This document shows, one piece after another, positions 19,457-28,341 of a stretch of 64,000 nucleotides of DNA; position 1 is the first letter of the stretch, and each line of letters begins with the position of its first letter. A model generated the notes under the pieces. It saw nothing but the letters and a program-made list of their open reading frames with translations. It was not told where the DNA came from and searched no databases. The position numbers and the translations under genes were made by a program. The stretch comes from Microvirga thermotolerans (lineage in GTDB: Bacteria > Pseudomonadota > Alphaproteobacteria > Rhizobiales > Beijerinckiaceae). The stretch is from assembly GCF_009363855.1 (NCBI RefSeq), contig NZ_CP045423.1, forward strand, positions 2,696,001 to 2,760,000. Direction: 5' to 3'.

Positions 19457-20041
19457 ATGGGACGCTCCCGCGCCGCCCTGCTCGGGCTTGCCTGCGCCTT
19501 CGCCGCCCTGGCGACACCGGCCGCAGCTTTCACTGCAATCGACCCCCTCACCCGGCAGCCCCTTTACGGGCCGGAGAACTCGCTGAACGCGCAGGCTTCC
19601 CCCATCCCGCGCGAAATCGTCTCCTTCGACGGGCGCTATGCGCCGGGGACCATCGTCGTCTCCACGAGCGAGCGGCGGCTCTACTTCGTGCTCGGCGACG
19701 GCAAGGCCGTTCGCTACGGGGTCGGCGTGGGCCGTCCCGGATTCACCTGGGCGGGCAGCCATTCCGTGACCATGAAGCGCGAATGGCCCGACTGGCGTCC
19801 CCCGTCCTCCATGCTCAAGCGCCGCCCCGACCTGCCCCGCTACATGGCCGGCGGCCCGGACAATCCGCTGGGCGCCCGCGCCCTCTACATCGGCAGCACG
19901 ATCTACCGCATCCACGGCTCCAACGAGCCCGAGACCATCGGCGAGGCCGTGTCGTCCGGCTGCATCCGCATGACCAACGAGGACGTGATCGACCTCTACA
20001 ACCGGGCGAAGGTCGGCGCCCGCGTGGTGGTGCTGCGGTAA
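19457..20041 (+). CDS. L,D-transpeptidase (YkuD domain)
   Basis: A 194-residue exported enzyme. A signal peptide ends near PAAAFTAI, and the YkuD domain covers about 60-193. Catalytic motif: YRIHGSNEPETIG followed by SSGCIRMTNEDV, with the nucleophile Cys in SGCIR and the conserved His in HGSN. Such enzymes form 3-3 peptidoglycan cross-links or attach outer-membrane proteins or lipoproteins to peptidoglycan. Rhizobiales carry many paralogues, and this short single-domain type without a LysM or PG-binding domain is common. Specific role not assignable. Confidence 0.93.
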   Translation: MGRSRAALLGLACAFAALATPAAAFTAIDPLTRQPLYGPENSLNAQASPIPREIVSFDGRYAPGTIVVSTSERRLYFVLGDGKAVRYGVGVGRPGFTWAGSHSVTMKREWPDWRPPSSMLKRRPDLPRYMAGGPDNPLGARALYIGSTIYRIHGSNEPETIGEAVSSGCIRMTNEDVIDLYNRAKVGARVVVLR

Positions 20042-20057
20042 GCGTTCTACGGCGCTT

Positions 20058-20089
20058 CCCACCTCTCTTCCGCATGGGAGGGAGGTGGG
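20058..20089. terminator. Possible terminator stem after the L,D-transpeptidase
   Basis: CCCACCTC and GAGGTGGG arms with a 16-base interior, 17 bases past the stop. No T run. The rest of the gap to 20264 holds nothing I can name. Confidence 0.3.
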
Positions 20090-20264
20090 GCGGCGCCTCC
20101 ATCGTCAATCCGGGACGGCCCCTTGGGCCGGGCCCGGAAGCCATGGCCGCCAGCGATGCAGGACCGGACGCAGCCGCAGCGGCTCCGGATTCCCCGCTCC
20201 GCGTGATCCTTACGGCCAAGTTCCGCTGCGCGGCCTCGGCATCGTGACGAGATCCGGGAAACCC

Positions 20265-20627
20265 TCACCGGTCGCGCGACAATCCCTTCGCCTGGAGCTC
20301 GGCGAGGTAGGCCGCAAAGCGCTCCTCCTTTTCGGCGCCGAGCCGGTAGAGATAATCCCAGCCGTAGATGCCGGTGTCGTGCATGTCGTCGAAGATCAGC
20401 TTGACGGCATAGTTGCCCACCGGCTCGACCCCGACGATCTCCACGTTGCGCTTGCCCGGCACCGTCCTGCGCTCGGCCGGGCTGTGGCCCTGGACCTCGG
20501 CGGAGGGGCTCGTCACGCGCAGGTATTCCGCCGGCAGGTCGAAGGCCGCTCCGTCGTCGAAGACGATCCGCAGGCTGCGCCGGTCGGCCGCGAGCCGCAG
20601 TTCCGTAGGCCAGCGTTCCGTGGTCAT
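20265..20627 (-). CDS. DUF971 family protein
   Basis: A 120-residue protein matching the DUF971 domain (the N-terminal domain also found on gamma-butyrobetaine hydroxylase-like proteins). Marks are WPTELRLAADRRSLRIVFDD, DLPAEYLRVTSPSAEVQGH and DDMHDTGIYGWDYLYRLG. It is cytoplasmic with no signal peptide. The function of stand-alone DUF971 proteins is unknown; association with iron-sulfur proteins has been suggested for relatives. It is divergent from moaA with a 91-base gap, which holds both promoters. Confidence 0.9.
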   Translation of the reverse strand: MTTERWPTELRLAADRRSLRIVFDDGAAFDLPAEYLRVTSPSAEVQGHSPAERRTVPGKRNVEIVGVEPVGNYAVKLIFDDMHDTGIYGWDYLYRLGAEKEERFAAYLAELQAKGLSRDR

Positions 20628-20718
20628 GTCGCGCCTCGTCTGCCCGCTTTGTGAATTGACGCTAGCTGGCCGATAATTACCCTGAGGGCAAGTCCCGGTA
20701 AGCACCCAGAGGAACCCC

Positions 20719-21750
20719 ATGACGGGAGAGACGACCGCGCCCCTGTCCGCCCCCGGCCCGCTGGTCGACCCGTTCGGCCGGCGCGTGACCTATCTGCGGG
20801 TCTCGGTGACGGACCGGTGCGACTTCCGGTGCGTCTACTGCATGTCGGAGGACATGACCTTCCTGCCCAAGCGGGATCTCCTCACCCTGGAGGAGCTGGA
20901 CCGGATCTGCTCCGCCTTCGTGGAGAACGGGGTGCGCAAGCTGCGGATCACCGGCGGCGAGCCGCTGGTGCGGCGGGACATCATGAGCCTGTTCCGCTCC
21001 CTCTCCCGCCACCTGGAGACGGGAGCCCTCGACGAGCTCACCCTCACCACCAACGGCTCGCAGCTCGCCCGCCACGCGGCCGAGCTCGCCGCCTGCGGGG
21101 TGCGGCGCGTCAACGTGTCCCTCGACACCCTGGACGCGGACAAGTTCCGCCGCCTCACCCGCTGGGGCGACCTCTCCAAGGTGATGGGCGGCATCGAGGC
21201 GGCCCGGCGCGCCGGGCTCAAGGTCAAGATCAACGCCGTCGCCCTCAAGGACGTGAACGAGGACGAGATCGAGACGCTCCTGACCTGGGCCCACGGGCAG
21301 GGCATGGACCTGACCCTCATCGAGGTCATGCCGCTGGGCGAGATCGAGGGACAACGCATCGACCAGTACCTGCCCCTCTCCCTCGTGCGGGCACGCCTCG
21401 CCCAGCGCTTCACCCTGACGCCCACCGACGAGCGCACGGGCGGCCCGGCCCGCTACGTGCGCGTCGCGGAAACCGGCGGCAGGCTCGGCTTCATCACGCC
21501 GATGACCCATAACTTCTGCGAGAGCTGCAACCGGGTGCGCCTGACCTGCACGGGGCAGCTCTTCATGTGCCTGGGCCAGGAGGACGCCGCCGACCTGCGG
21601 CATCCCGTGCGGGCGTCGAAGAGCGACGACCTGCTCCGGCAGACCATCGCCGAGGCGATCGCGCGCAAGCCCAAGGGGCACGACTTCGTCATCGACCGCC
21701 GCCATTCGCGGCCCGCCGTCGGACGCCACATGAGCACCACCGGCGGCTGA
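20719..21750 (+). CDS. moaA: GTP 3',8-cyclase (molybdenum cofactor step 1)
   Basis: Radical-SAM enzyme of 343 residues that, with MoaC, converts GTP to cyclic pyranopterin monophosphate. The N-terminal 4Fe-4S site is CDFRCVYC (CxxxCxxC) near 34-41, the SAM-binding [11 protein letters not shown] follows, and the second cluster uses [19 protein letters not shown]. The protein ends HMSTTGG, with the Gly-Gly tail required for activity in MoaA. The cofactor it supplies is needed by the xanthine dehydrogenase at 36638-39004. The gene is alone here; other moa genes are not in the window. Confidence 0.96.
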   Translation: MTGETTAPLSAPGPLVDPFGRRVTYLRVSVTDRCDFRCVYCMSEDMTFLPKRDLLTLEELDRICSAFVENGVRKLRITGGEPLVRRDIMSLFRSLSRHLETGALDELTLTTNGSQLARHAAELAACGVRRVNVSLDTLDADKFRRLTRWGDLSKVMGGIEAARRAGLKVKINAVALKDVNEDEIETLLTWAHGQGMDLTLIEVMPLGEIEGQRIDQYLPLSLVRARLAQRFTLTPTDERTGGPARYVRVAETGGRLGFITPMTHNFCESCNRVRLTCTGQLFMCLGQEDAADLRHPVRASKSDDLLRQTIAEAIARKPKGHDFVIDRRHSRPAVGRHMSTTGG

Positions 21751-21757
21751 GGGCGAG

Positions 21758-21779
21758 AATACTGTCCCACGGCAGTATT
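21758..21779. promoter_or_regulatory. Inverted repeat after moaA
   Basis: AATACTG, 8 bases, CAGTATT. It is eight bases past the moaA stop and just upstream of a sigma-70-like promoter, so it may be an operator for the next gene or a weak terminator. Confidence 0.3.
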
Positions 21780-21794
21780 GGACGCGCGCGAATC

Positions 21795-21823
21795 TTGACT
21801 ATTCATCGGGTTCACGGAATATC
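21795..21823 (+). promoter_or_regulatory. Sigma-70-type promoter candidate
   Basis: TTGACT, exactly 17 bases, AATATC. It lies 28 bases before the GTG start of the binding protein. Confidence 0.45.
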
Positions 21824-21850
21824 GCGGGCGACAATCAAGGCTGCAGCATC

Positions 21851-22642
21851 GTGATCGTGTTGAGTTTCGGACGACGACTGGCCACGGCGGCGGGCCTCTT
21901 CTTCTGGCTCGTCTCCGGCCTGCCGGCAGCCGCGCAGGAGAAGCCCGCCGTCCGCATCGCGGTCGAAGGGGCGTATCCCCCCTTCAACTACATGGAGAAC
22001 AACGAGCTGCAGGGCTTCGAGGTCGACCTCGGCAAGGCCCTCTGCGCGGCCATGAAGGCGGAATGCGTCTTCGTGCAGCACGATTGGGAGGGCATCGTCC
22101 GCGGGCTCCTCAACCGCGAGTACGACGCCGTCATGTCCTCCCTCGAGATCACGGAGAGGCGGCAGAAGCGCATCGCCTTCTCCAAGCCCTATTACCGGAT
22201 CCCGGCCGTCTTCATCGCCGCCAAGGACGGCCCCCTCGAAGGGGTGACGCCCCTGGCGCTCGCCGGCAAGAAGATCGGCGCCACGGACCGCACGGACCAC
22301 CTCGACTATCTCAGGCAGCATTACAAGATGTCCGAGATCGTCTCCTATTCCTCGCCGGTGGAAGCCAATCTGGATCTTCTGGTCGGCCGCATCGACGCGG
22401 TGTTCGGCGGGCAGCGCGCCCTCGCCGAGTTCCTGAAGACCCGCGAGGGCGAATGCTGCCGCATCCTCGGCCTCGCCCCGGCGAACCCGCCCTACAGGCG
22501 CCAGTTCTACGGCATCGGGCTCCGCAAGGACGATGCGGCCCTGAAGGCGCAGTTCGACGGCGCCATCGATCAGGTCATCGCCGACGGCACCTACGACCGC
22601 ATCCAGGCAAAGTACTTTCCGTTCGACATCAAAGTCAAATAG
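21851..22642 (+). CDS. Amino-acid-type ABC transporter substrate-binding protein
   Basis: A 263-residue SBP_bac_3-family periplasmic protein, starting with GTG at 21851. The signal peptide runs to about LPAAAQ-EKPAV. The ligand fold shows VRIAVEGAYPPFNYMENNEL, GFEVDLGKALC, YDAVMSSLEITERRQKRIAF with the classic substrate-binding SLxxTxxR pattern, and the tail DGTYDRIQAKYFPFDIK. It is closest to the Lys/Arg/Orn or His type. No permease or ATPase gene follows, so it must work with a transporter encoded elsewhere. The next gene is an oxidoreductase 61 bases downstream. Confidence 0.88.
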   Translation: MIVLSFGRRLATAAGLFFWLVSGLPAAAQEKPAVRIAVEGAYPPFNYMENNELQGFEVDLGKALCAAMKAECVFVQHDWEGIVRGLLNREYDAVMSSLEITERRQKRIAFSKPYYRIPAVFIAAKDGPLEGVTPLALAGKKIGATDRTDHLDYLRQHYKMSEIVSYSSPVEANLDLLVGRIDAVFGGQRALAEFLKTREGECCRILGLAPANPPYRRQFYGIGLRKDDAALKAQFDGAIDQVIADGTYDRIQAKYFPFDIKVK

Positions 22643-22703
22643 GACGGTTGCCCGCCGCTCCCTCTCTTCATAGAACCGTTGGCGACGGTTCAGGGAGCAA
22701 GGG

Positions 22704-23570
22704 ATGGCAAAGGTCTCTTTCATCGGTCTCGGCGTCATGGGCTATCCCATGGCGCGTCACCTCAAGGCCAAGGGCCACGAGGTGACGGTCTACAACCGCA
22801 CGGCCGAGAAGGCCGATCGGTGGGTGTCGGAGAACGGCGGGCGTGCGGTCCGCACGCCGCGCGAGGCGGCGGAAGGGCAGGACATCGTCTTCGCCTGCGT
22901 GGGCAACGACGACGACCTGCGCCAGGTCACGCTCGGCCCGGACGGCGCCTTCCAGGCCCTGCGGCCCGGCGCGATCTTCGTCGACCACACCACCGCCTCC
23001 GCGGAGATCGCCCGCGAGCTCCACCGGGCCGCGAAGGAGAAGGGCGCCGCCTTCATCGACGCGCCGGTCTCGGGCGGACAGGCGGGCGCCGAGAACGGGG
23101 TGCTGACGGTCATGTGCGGCGGCGACGCGGAGCCTTACGCCGAGGCGGAGCCGGTCATCATGAGCTTCGCCCGCGCCTGCCGGCTCATGGGCCCGGCCGG
23201 GGCCGGGCAGCTCACCAAGATGATCAACCAGATCTGCATCGCGGGAGTCGTCCAGGGCCTCTCGGAAGGCATTCACTTCGGCAAGCGCGCCGGGCTCGAC
23301 ATCGAGGCGGTGCTCGACGTGATCTCCAAGGGCGCGGCCGGCTCCTGGCAGATGGAGAACCGCGGCAGGACCATGAACGAAGGCCGGTTCGACTTCGGCT
23401 TCGCCGTGGACTGGATGCGCAAGGACCTCGCCATCGTCCTGGCCGAGGCGCGCAAGAACGGCGCCCAGCTCCCCGTCACCGCCCTGGTGGACCAGTTCTA
23501 CGCGGACGTTCAGCGCATGGGCGGCAACCGCTGGGATACGTCGAGCCTCATCGCCCGGCTGGAGCGCTGA
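22704..23570 (+). CDS. NAD(P)-dependent beta-hydroxyacid dehydrogenase
   Basis: A 288-residue member of the 3-hydroxyisobutyrate dehydrogenase/tartronate semialdehyde reductase family. The Rossmann motif is [15 protein letters not shown] at 6-20, the substrate-binding [14 protein letters not shown] is near 121-134, and the catalytic Lys is in [12 protein letters not shown] near 170. [12 protein letters not shown] and the C-terminal helix [10 protein letters not shown] also fit. GarR, GlxR, MmsB and glyoxylate reductase share these motifs, so the substrate is open. The ATG follows GGGAGCAAGG. Confidence 0.9.
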   Translation: MAKVSFIGLGVMGYPMARHLKAKGHEVTVYNRTAEKADRWVSENGGRAVRTPREAAEGQDIVFACVGNDDDLRQVTLGPDGAFQALRPGAIFVDHTTASAEIARELHRAAKEKGAAFIDAPVSGGQAGAENGVLTVMCGGDAEPYAEAEPVIMSFARACRLMGPAGAGQLTKMINQICIAGVVQGLSEGIHFGKRAGLDIEAVLDVISKGAAGSWQMENRGRTMNEGRFDFGFAVDWMRKDLAIVLAEARKNGAQLPVTALVDQFYADVQRMGGNRWDTSSLIARLER

Positions 23571-23656
23571 GCCGCCCGGCTGCGACAAGAGCGACATTGC
23601 AGGAGGCGTTACGCAAAGTTATAACGCTCGAAAATTGTCAGTTCTTGGAGATTTTC

Positions 23657-24961
23657 TTGGCTCATCTGCATTTCAACGGTCACGTCTACGAAATCAGGAC
23701 GGACACGGCTCTCACGTGGTACGGCGCGAAAGACGTCGCCTGGGACCTCGGCGGCCATCTCGCGAAGATCGAGTCGGCGGCCGAGAACGCGGCGATCCTC
23801 AACTTCGCGATGCGCGAGAAGGCCACCTGGACGCAGCACCGTACGGCTGCCGATGGCGGCGGCGCCGAGTATGTCTGGATCGGCGCCACCGACATGGAGG
23901 CGGAAGGGCAGTGGAAATGGGCGGACGGGACGTCCGTCGGTCCCTACGCGAACTGGGGCTCGGGCGCCCGGGGCGCCGAGCCGGACGACTTCACCGATCC
24001 CGAGGTGAGCCCGAACGGTCAGGACGGCGGCGCTCTCGCCCTTTCGTCCTGGCCGCAGCCCGGCGGCGGCATCGGCGTCGCGGGCCAGTGGAACGACCTC
24101 GCCCTCGCGAACATCCTCTTCTTCCTGGTCGAGTACGATGCGAACGGACCCAACGCCAATCCGGGCGATCTGTCGATCTCCCGCACGTCCGTTGCCGAGA
24201 ATGCAGCCGTCGGCTCCGTCGTCGCCACCCTGTCGGCGCAGGATGGGGATGGAGACGCGCTCACCTACACGCTGACGGACCCGACCGGCGCCTTCGCCAT
24301 CGAGGGCAACAGCCTCGTCCTCCGGAAGGCCCTCGATTACGAGACCGCGCGGCAGCATTCGGTGACCGTGCGGGTCGAGGACGGATACGGCGGGTATGCT
24401 TCCGACACTTTCGTTATCGCCGTCACCGACGTTTTCGAGCCCGCTCCCCTCCCTGTGGAGCCCGCCCCTCTTCCCGCCCAGCCCGTTCCCCTCACCAGGG
24501 CGGGGACCGCAGGCGCCGACATCCTCACCGGGGGCGTTCTGAACGACGTCCTGTCGGGCCTTGCCGGCAACGACACCTTGCGCGGCCTTGCGGGAAACGA
24601 CCGGCTTTCCGGCGGCCTGGGCCGGGACGTGCTCGCCGGCGGGGCGGGCAGGGACGTGTTCGTGTTCGACACCAAACCGGGCAAGACCAACCTGGACCGG
24701 ATCGTCGACTTCTCCGTCAAGGACGACACGATCCATCTGGCGAGAAAGGTCTTCAAGGGCATCGCCAAGAAGGGCGTGCTGGCCAAGACCGCGTTCCATG
24801 CGGGCGCGAAGGCGCACGATGCGGACGACCGGGCGGTCTACGACAAGAAGACCGGCGCGCTCTTCTACGATGCCGACGGCACCGGCAGCGCGGCGGCGGT
24901 GCAGATCGCGACGCTGCAGAAGAACCTCAAGATGACCGAGAAGGACTTCTACCTCGTCTGA
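23657..24961 (+). CDS. Secreted C-type-lectin / cadherin-like / RTX calcium-binding protein
   Basis: A 434-residue modular protein with no signal peptide. Residues 1-161 form a C-type lectin fold ([36 protein letters not shown] in place of EPN, and GQWNDL as the WND site). Residues 170-260 look like a cadherin-type repeat ([21 protein letters not shown]). A Pro-rich linker (261-280) leads to RTX nonapeptides at about 285-335 ([18 protein letters not shown]) and a serralysin-like C-terminus with [18 protein letters not shown]. That C-terminus marks export by a type I secretion system, whose genes are not here. I chose the TTG at 23657 because GGAG lies six bases upstream and no ATG exists before the lectin fold. 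Confidence 0.78.
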   Translation: MAHLHFNGHVYEIRTDTALTWYGAKDVAWDLGGHLAKIESAAENAAILNFAMREKATWTQHRTAADGGGAEYVWIGATDMEAEGQWKWADGTSVGPYANWGSGARGAEPDDFTDPEVSPNGQDGGALALSSWPQPGGGIGVAGQWNDLALANILFFLVEYDANGPNANPGDLSISRTSVAENAAVGSVVATLSAQDGDGDALTYTLTDPTGAFAIEGNSLVLRKALDYETARQHSVTVRVEDGYGGYASDTFVIAVTDVFEPAPLPVEPAPLPAQPVPLTRAGTAGADILTGGVLNDVLSGLAGNDTLRGLAGNDRLSGGLGRDVLAGGAGRDVFVFDTKPGKTNLDRIVDFSVKDDTIHLARKVFKGIAKKGVLAKTAFHAGAKAHDADDRAVYDKKTGALFYDADGTGSAAAVQIATLQKNLKMTEKDFYLV

Positions 24962-24985
24962 GCGCCGCGACACGCGGCGCTCCCG

Positions 24986-25192
24986 TCAGCGCCGCGTCAT
25001 GGTGAGATAGACGATGAACCCGCCGATGCCGAAGGCGAGGAGCGCGAGGACGATCTCGCGCGTCTCGCCGGAGAATGCGGCGTCCCGGTACATCTGCGAG
25101 AGGGAGGCGGATTTCTGCGGGTCCTGCGAGATGAGCATCGTCAGGACGGCGCCGAAGACGAGGAGCCCGAGGATGATGTAGGTGATGCGCAC
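24986..25192 (-). CDS. Small two-span membrane protein
   Basis: 68 residues, GTG start at 25192 preceded by GGAGG at a distance of seven bases. Two hydrophobic helices (ITYIILGLLVFGAVLTMLI and VLALLAFGIGGFIVYLTM) flank a short polar loop (SQDPQKSASLSQMYRDAAFS), with a positively charged end TRR. The gene starts 13 bases after the enoyl-CoA hydratase stop, so it closes a reverse-strand operon with that gene and the uracil-DNA glycosylase. I do not recognise the family; it is a hypothetical inner-membrane protein. Confidence 0.7.
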   Translation of the reverse strand: MRITYIILGLLVFGAVLTMLISQDPQKSASLSQMYRDAAFSGETREIVLALLAFGIGGFIVYLTMTRR

Positions 25193-25205
25193 GGCGCGGC
25201 CTCCC

Positions 25206-25997
25206 TCAACGCCCCTCGAATTTCGGGGCGCGCTTCTCGCGGAAGGCCACGATGCCTTCCATGAAGTCGCGGCTGAACCCGGCCTCGCGCTGCAGTTCCG
25301 CCTCGAGGCCGAGCTGGGTCGCCAGATCGTTCCCAAGGCTTTCCGACACGGCGCGCTTGGTGAGCCGGTACGCGAGCCCCGGCCCCTGCGCGAGGGACGC
25401 GGCGAAAGCGGCGACGTCTTGCCGGAACGTCGCGTCGTCGAACACCTTGAACACGAGTCCCATGGCCTTCGCCTCCTCCGCGGAGATCGGCTCCGCCGTG
25501 AGCATGAGGGCGAGCGCCCGCTTCGGCCCGACGAGCCGGGGCAGGATCCAGGTGCCGCCCGCATCGGGGATGAGGGCGATCCTGGAGAAGGCCTCCTGGA
25601 GATAGGCCGAGCGCGCCGCGACGACGATGTCGCAGGCGAGCGCGATGTTCATGGACGCGCCGACCGCCGGCCCGTTGAGGGCCGCGATGGTGAGCTTGGG
25701 ATAGTCGGCGAGTCTCAGGACGAGGGGGTTGTAGTCGCGCGCGAGGGGCGGGCCCAGGTCGATGCGGCCCTGCTCGTCGCGCGGCAGGTCCTCCGTGAGG
25801 TCCTGGCCGGACGAGAAGGCCCTCCCCTCCCCCGTCAGAACCACGACCCTGATCGCGTCGTCCTCGGCGAAGCGGGCGAGCGTGTCGCGCAGTTCCGCAT
25901 GCTTCGTGGCGTTGAGCGCATTCAGCTTGTCGGGTCGCGCGAGCGCCACGGTGGCGACGGGTCCGTCCGTGGTCACGCGCAAGGTGGTTGGGCTCAT
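25206..25997 (-). CDS. Enoyl-CoA hydratase/isomerase family protein
   Basis: A 263-residue crotonase-fold enzyme. Marks are VATVALARPDKLNALN, AFSSGQDLTEDLPRD (oxyanion-hole region), LNGPAVGASMNIALACDIVVA, and RIALIPDAGGTWILPRLVG, where Asp in PDAGG is the typical catalytic residue of PaaG-like isomerases. The pattern GQDLTE with PDAGG suggests the PaaG branch, the epoxide isomerase of phenylacetate breakdown, but no other paa gene is near, so a general hydratase or isomerase is equally possible. The start overlaps the stop of the uracil-DNA glycosylase gene (ATGA). Confidence 0.85.
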   Translation of the reverse strand: MSPTTLRVTTDGPVATVALARPDKLNALNATKHAELRDTLARFAEDDAIRVVVLTGEGRAFSSGQDLTEDLPRDEQGRIDLGPPLARDYNPLVLRLADYPKLTIAALNGPAVGASMNIALACDIVVAARSAYLQEAFSRIALIPDAGGTWILPRLVGPKRALALMLTAEPISAEEAKAMGLVFKVFDDATFRQDVAAFAASLAQGPGLAYRLTKRAVSESLGNDLATQLGLEAELQREAGFSRDFMEGIVAFREKRAPKFEGR

Positions 25998-26644
25998 GCA
26001 GCAGGCTCCCTCTCGTCGCGCGAGAGCATAGAGCGGACTTCGCTGCGAAGCACGGGCAAAAGCTCCGCCTCGAACCACGGATTGTTCCGAAGCCAGCCGT
26101 TGTTGCGCCAGGAAGGGTGCGGCAGCGGGAGGACGCGCGGATGCCGGGGAGCGGAGAGAAACCCGCGCCAGCGCCTGACGGTCTGCGTGAGCCCGTCGCG
26201 GAAGTTCCCGTCCATGTGCCAGGCCTGGGCGTACTGCCCGATCAGCAGCACGAGCTCGAGACGGGGGAGAGCCGCAAGGATCGGCGCGCGCCACGTCTCG
26301 GCGCATTCCCGCCGCGGCGGCAGGTCGCCGCCCTTGGCGTCCTGGCCCGGAAAGCACGCGCCCATGGGCACGATGGCGACGCGGGCGGGGTCGTAGAAGG
26401 TCTGCGGGTCGAGGCCGAGCCACTCCCTCAGGCGGGCGCCCGAGCGGTCGGAGAACGGAATGCCGCTGGCATGGGCGCGGGTGCCCGGCGCCTGGCTGGC
26501 GATGCACAGGCGCGCCGTGGCGCTGCCCTGGAGAATCGGGCGCGGCTCGTGGGGCAGCGCCGCTCCGTAGCGGGGCGCATCCCGGCAGATGCGGCAGGCC
26601 TGAAGGCGTCGTGCGAGGGCGGAAAAGTCTTCGGAGCGGTCCAT
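25994..26644 (-). CDS. Uracil-DNA glycosylase family protein, iron-sulfur type
   Basis: A 216-residue member of the UDG superfamily. C-X2-C (CRIC) near the start and C-X16-C (from ACFPGQD to RREC) match the 4Fe-4S ligands of family 4/5 glycosylases. Motif A appears as GTRAHASGIPFSD, and the C-terminal motif as LPLPHPSWRNN (HPSxRN). Such enzymes remove uracil or other damaged bases from DNA. The start at 26644 (MDRSEDFSALARRL) was preferred to the one at 26692. It is the first gene of a three-gene reverse operon with an enoyl-CoA hydratase and a small membrane protein, an odd grouping. Confidence 0.82.
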   Translation of the reverse strand: MDRSEDFSALARRLQACRICRDAPRYGAALPHEPRPILQGSATARLCIASQAPGTRAHASGIPFSDRSGARLREWLGLDPQTFYDPARVAIVPMGACFPGQDAKGGDLPPRRECAETWRAPILAALPRLELVLLIGQYAQAWHMDGNFRDGLTQTVRRWRGFLSAPRHPRVLPLPHPSWRNNGWLRNNPWFEAELLPVLRSEVRSMLSRDEREPAA

Positions 26645-26714
26645 CCCCGGAACATGGGAGCTCCCGGCCTCCGGGTCGAGGCGGTGCGGCACGGCAGGAG
26701 GTCGCGCAGGCTCC

Positions 26715-27236
26715 TCAATAGAGGTGGCGTCGCCGCCATTCCTGCGGCCGCTCGAACGTGGTGGCCCAGATCCCGCGGGACTGGAGACGCGCCTTCGCCT
26801 CGAGCAGGCGGTAGTCGCCGTAGGAGACGGCGCAGCCTTCGGCCACCATGCGCGCCCCGATGTCCTCGCCCTTCACGTAGCACCGGGCGAGCTGGCGCTG
26901 GTAGCGGTCGTGCCCCGCGATGCGGCACTCCACATGCTGGTTGAGGATCAGGCCGAGCAGCGTATCGCGCGCCTTCTCCCCGCACAGGACCGGGGTTTCG
27001 CCGCGCATGCAGGACTGGTCGAGTTCCGGCGCGTCGATTCCCTTCAGGCGGATCCTGCTCTCGCCGATGCGGATCGTGTCCCCGTCGAGGGCGTAGGCCC
27101 GCCCCCCGACCGCCCGGCCGCTCGGCTCGAGGACGAGATGCGCGCAGGCGGCGATCAGCAGGGCGAGGACGAGGGATGAGAGGCCGAGGAGCGACCGGGG
27201 CGTTTCGGAGCGGCGGTGGACGTTTCGTATGGGCAT
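26715..27236 (-). CDS. Thermonuclease-family (SNase) lipoprotein or membrane-anchored protein
   Basis: A 173-residue staphylococcal-nuclease-like protein. The nuclease core is DGDTIRIGESRIRLKGIDAPE, with the Asp, Arg and Glu of the active site, and RYQRQLARCYV carrying the second Arg. The N-terminus is a hydrophobic anchor ending LIAACAHL, which fits a lipobox (I-A-A-C), so it may be a lipoprotein or a signal-anchored protein facing the periplasm. The ATG begins immediately after the cobT stop with no spacer, so the two are co-transcribed although no functional link is known. Confidence 0.88.
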   Translation of the reverse strand: MPIRNVHRRSETPRSLLGLSSLVLALLIAACAHLVLEPSGRAVGGRAYALDGDTIRIGESRIRLKGIDAPELDQSCMRGETPVLCGEKARDTLLGLILNQHVECRIAGHDRYQRQLARCYVKGEDIGARMVAEGCAVSYGDYRLLEAKARLQSRGIWATTFERPQEWRRRHLY

Positions 27237-28262
27237 TCAGGGCAACCGCTCCGACACACCGGCCTGGCTGAAAGTCGCCATGTCACGATGTACCGTAGCG
27301 GCAGTTTTGACAATCCCCATTGCGAGCGCCGCCCCGCTGCCCTCGCCGAGCCGCATGCCCAGGGCGAGGAGCGGGATCTTGCCCAGGCGTTCCAGCACCT
27401 CCTGGTGCGCGCCCTCCGCCGAGAGGTGCCCCGCGATGCAGTGGTCGATGGTGGCGGGGTGGATGGCATGGAGGATCGCCGCCGCGGCGGTGCTCACATA
27501 GCCGTCGAGAATCACCGGAATGCGCTGCAGGCGGGCGGCGAGGATCGCCCCCGCCATCGCCGCGATCTCCCGCCCCCCGAGGCGGCGGAGGATCTCCAGG
27601 GGGTCCTCGAGGTGGCCGCGATGGCAGGCGAGCGCGCCCTCGACGGCGGCGACCTTGCGGGCGAGGCCCGCGTCGTCGACGCCGCTGCCGCGCCCCACCC
27701 AACGGGCGGCCTCGCCGCCGTAGAGGGCGGCGTAGATCGCCGCCGCCACCGTCGTGTTGCCGATGCCGAGTTCCCCGATGGCGAGCAGGTCCGTGCCGCC
27801 GGCGATGGCTTCCATGCCGAAAGCCATGGTGGCGACGCAGGCCTTCTCGTCCATCGCCGCCTCCGCCGCGATGTCGCCGGTCGGAAGGTCGACGGCGAGA
27901 TCGAAGACCTTGAAGCCGAGGCCGAGGCTGGCGCAGATCTGGTTGATGGCCGCGCCGCCGGCCGAGAAGTTCTCCAGCATCTGGCGGTTCACCGCCGAGG
28001 GATAGGCGGAGACGCCGCGCTCCGCGACGCCGTGGCTTCCGGCGAAGACGCAGACGAGCGGCCGGTCCACGGAGGGGCGCGGCTTGCCCTGCCAGGCGGC
28101 GAGCCATTCGCTCAGCCATTCGAGGCGCCCGAGGCTGCCGGCGGGCTTCGTCAGCTGCGCGTCCCGCTCCCGCACCGCCGCCACCGCCGCCTCGTCGGGC
28201 CCCGGCATGGTCGTGATGAGGCGCCGGATATCGTCGAAGGGGGAAGTCGCAGGGGCAGTCAT
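27237..28262 (-). CDS. cobT: Nicotinate-nucleotide--dimethylbenzimidazole phosphoribosyltransferase
   Basis: A 341-residue enzyme that makes alpha-ribazole phosphate, the lower-ligand precursor of cobalamin. Seen: LTKPAGSLGRLEWLSEWLA, VFAGSHGVAERGVSAYPSAV, AVNRQMLENFSAGGAAINQI, IGELGIGNTTVAAAI with the substrate-binding Gly-rich loop, and the active-site Glu in ALGMRLGEGSGAAL near 315. It is divergent from cobS with a 79-base gap, and the two enzymes act in successive steps of nucleotide-loop assembly. I found no cobalamin riboswitch in the gap. Confidence 0.95.
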   Translation of the reverse strand: MTAPATSPFDDIRRLITTMPGPDEAAVAAVRERDAQLTKPAGSLGRLEWLSEWLAAWQGKPRPSVDRPLVCVFAGSHGVAERGVSAYPSAVNRQMLENFSAGGAAINQICASLGLGFKVFDLAVDLPTGDIAAEAAMDEKACVATMAFGMEAIAGGTDLLAIGELGIGNTTVAAAIYAALYGGEAARWVGRGSGVDDAGLARKVAAVEGALACHRGHLEDPLEILRRLGGREIAAMAGAILAARLQRIPVILDGYVSTAAAAILHAIHPATIDHCIAGHLSAEGAHQEVLERLGKIPLLALGMRLGEGSGAALAMGIVKTAATVHRDMATFSQAGVSERLP

Positions 28263-28341
28263 GCAGGGCTCCGGCCCGAACGGGCATTGCGGAAGGTGAG
28301 GTGGCGTGACCTATAACGGCCAAGCCGTGGAGGGTGAAGCT

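Noticed and set aside
28263..28341. Possible cobalamin riboswitch between cobT and cobS
   Set aside because: The gap is only 79 bases and shows no B12-box or riboswitch-like core.
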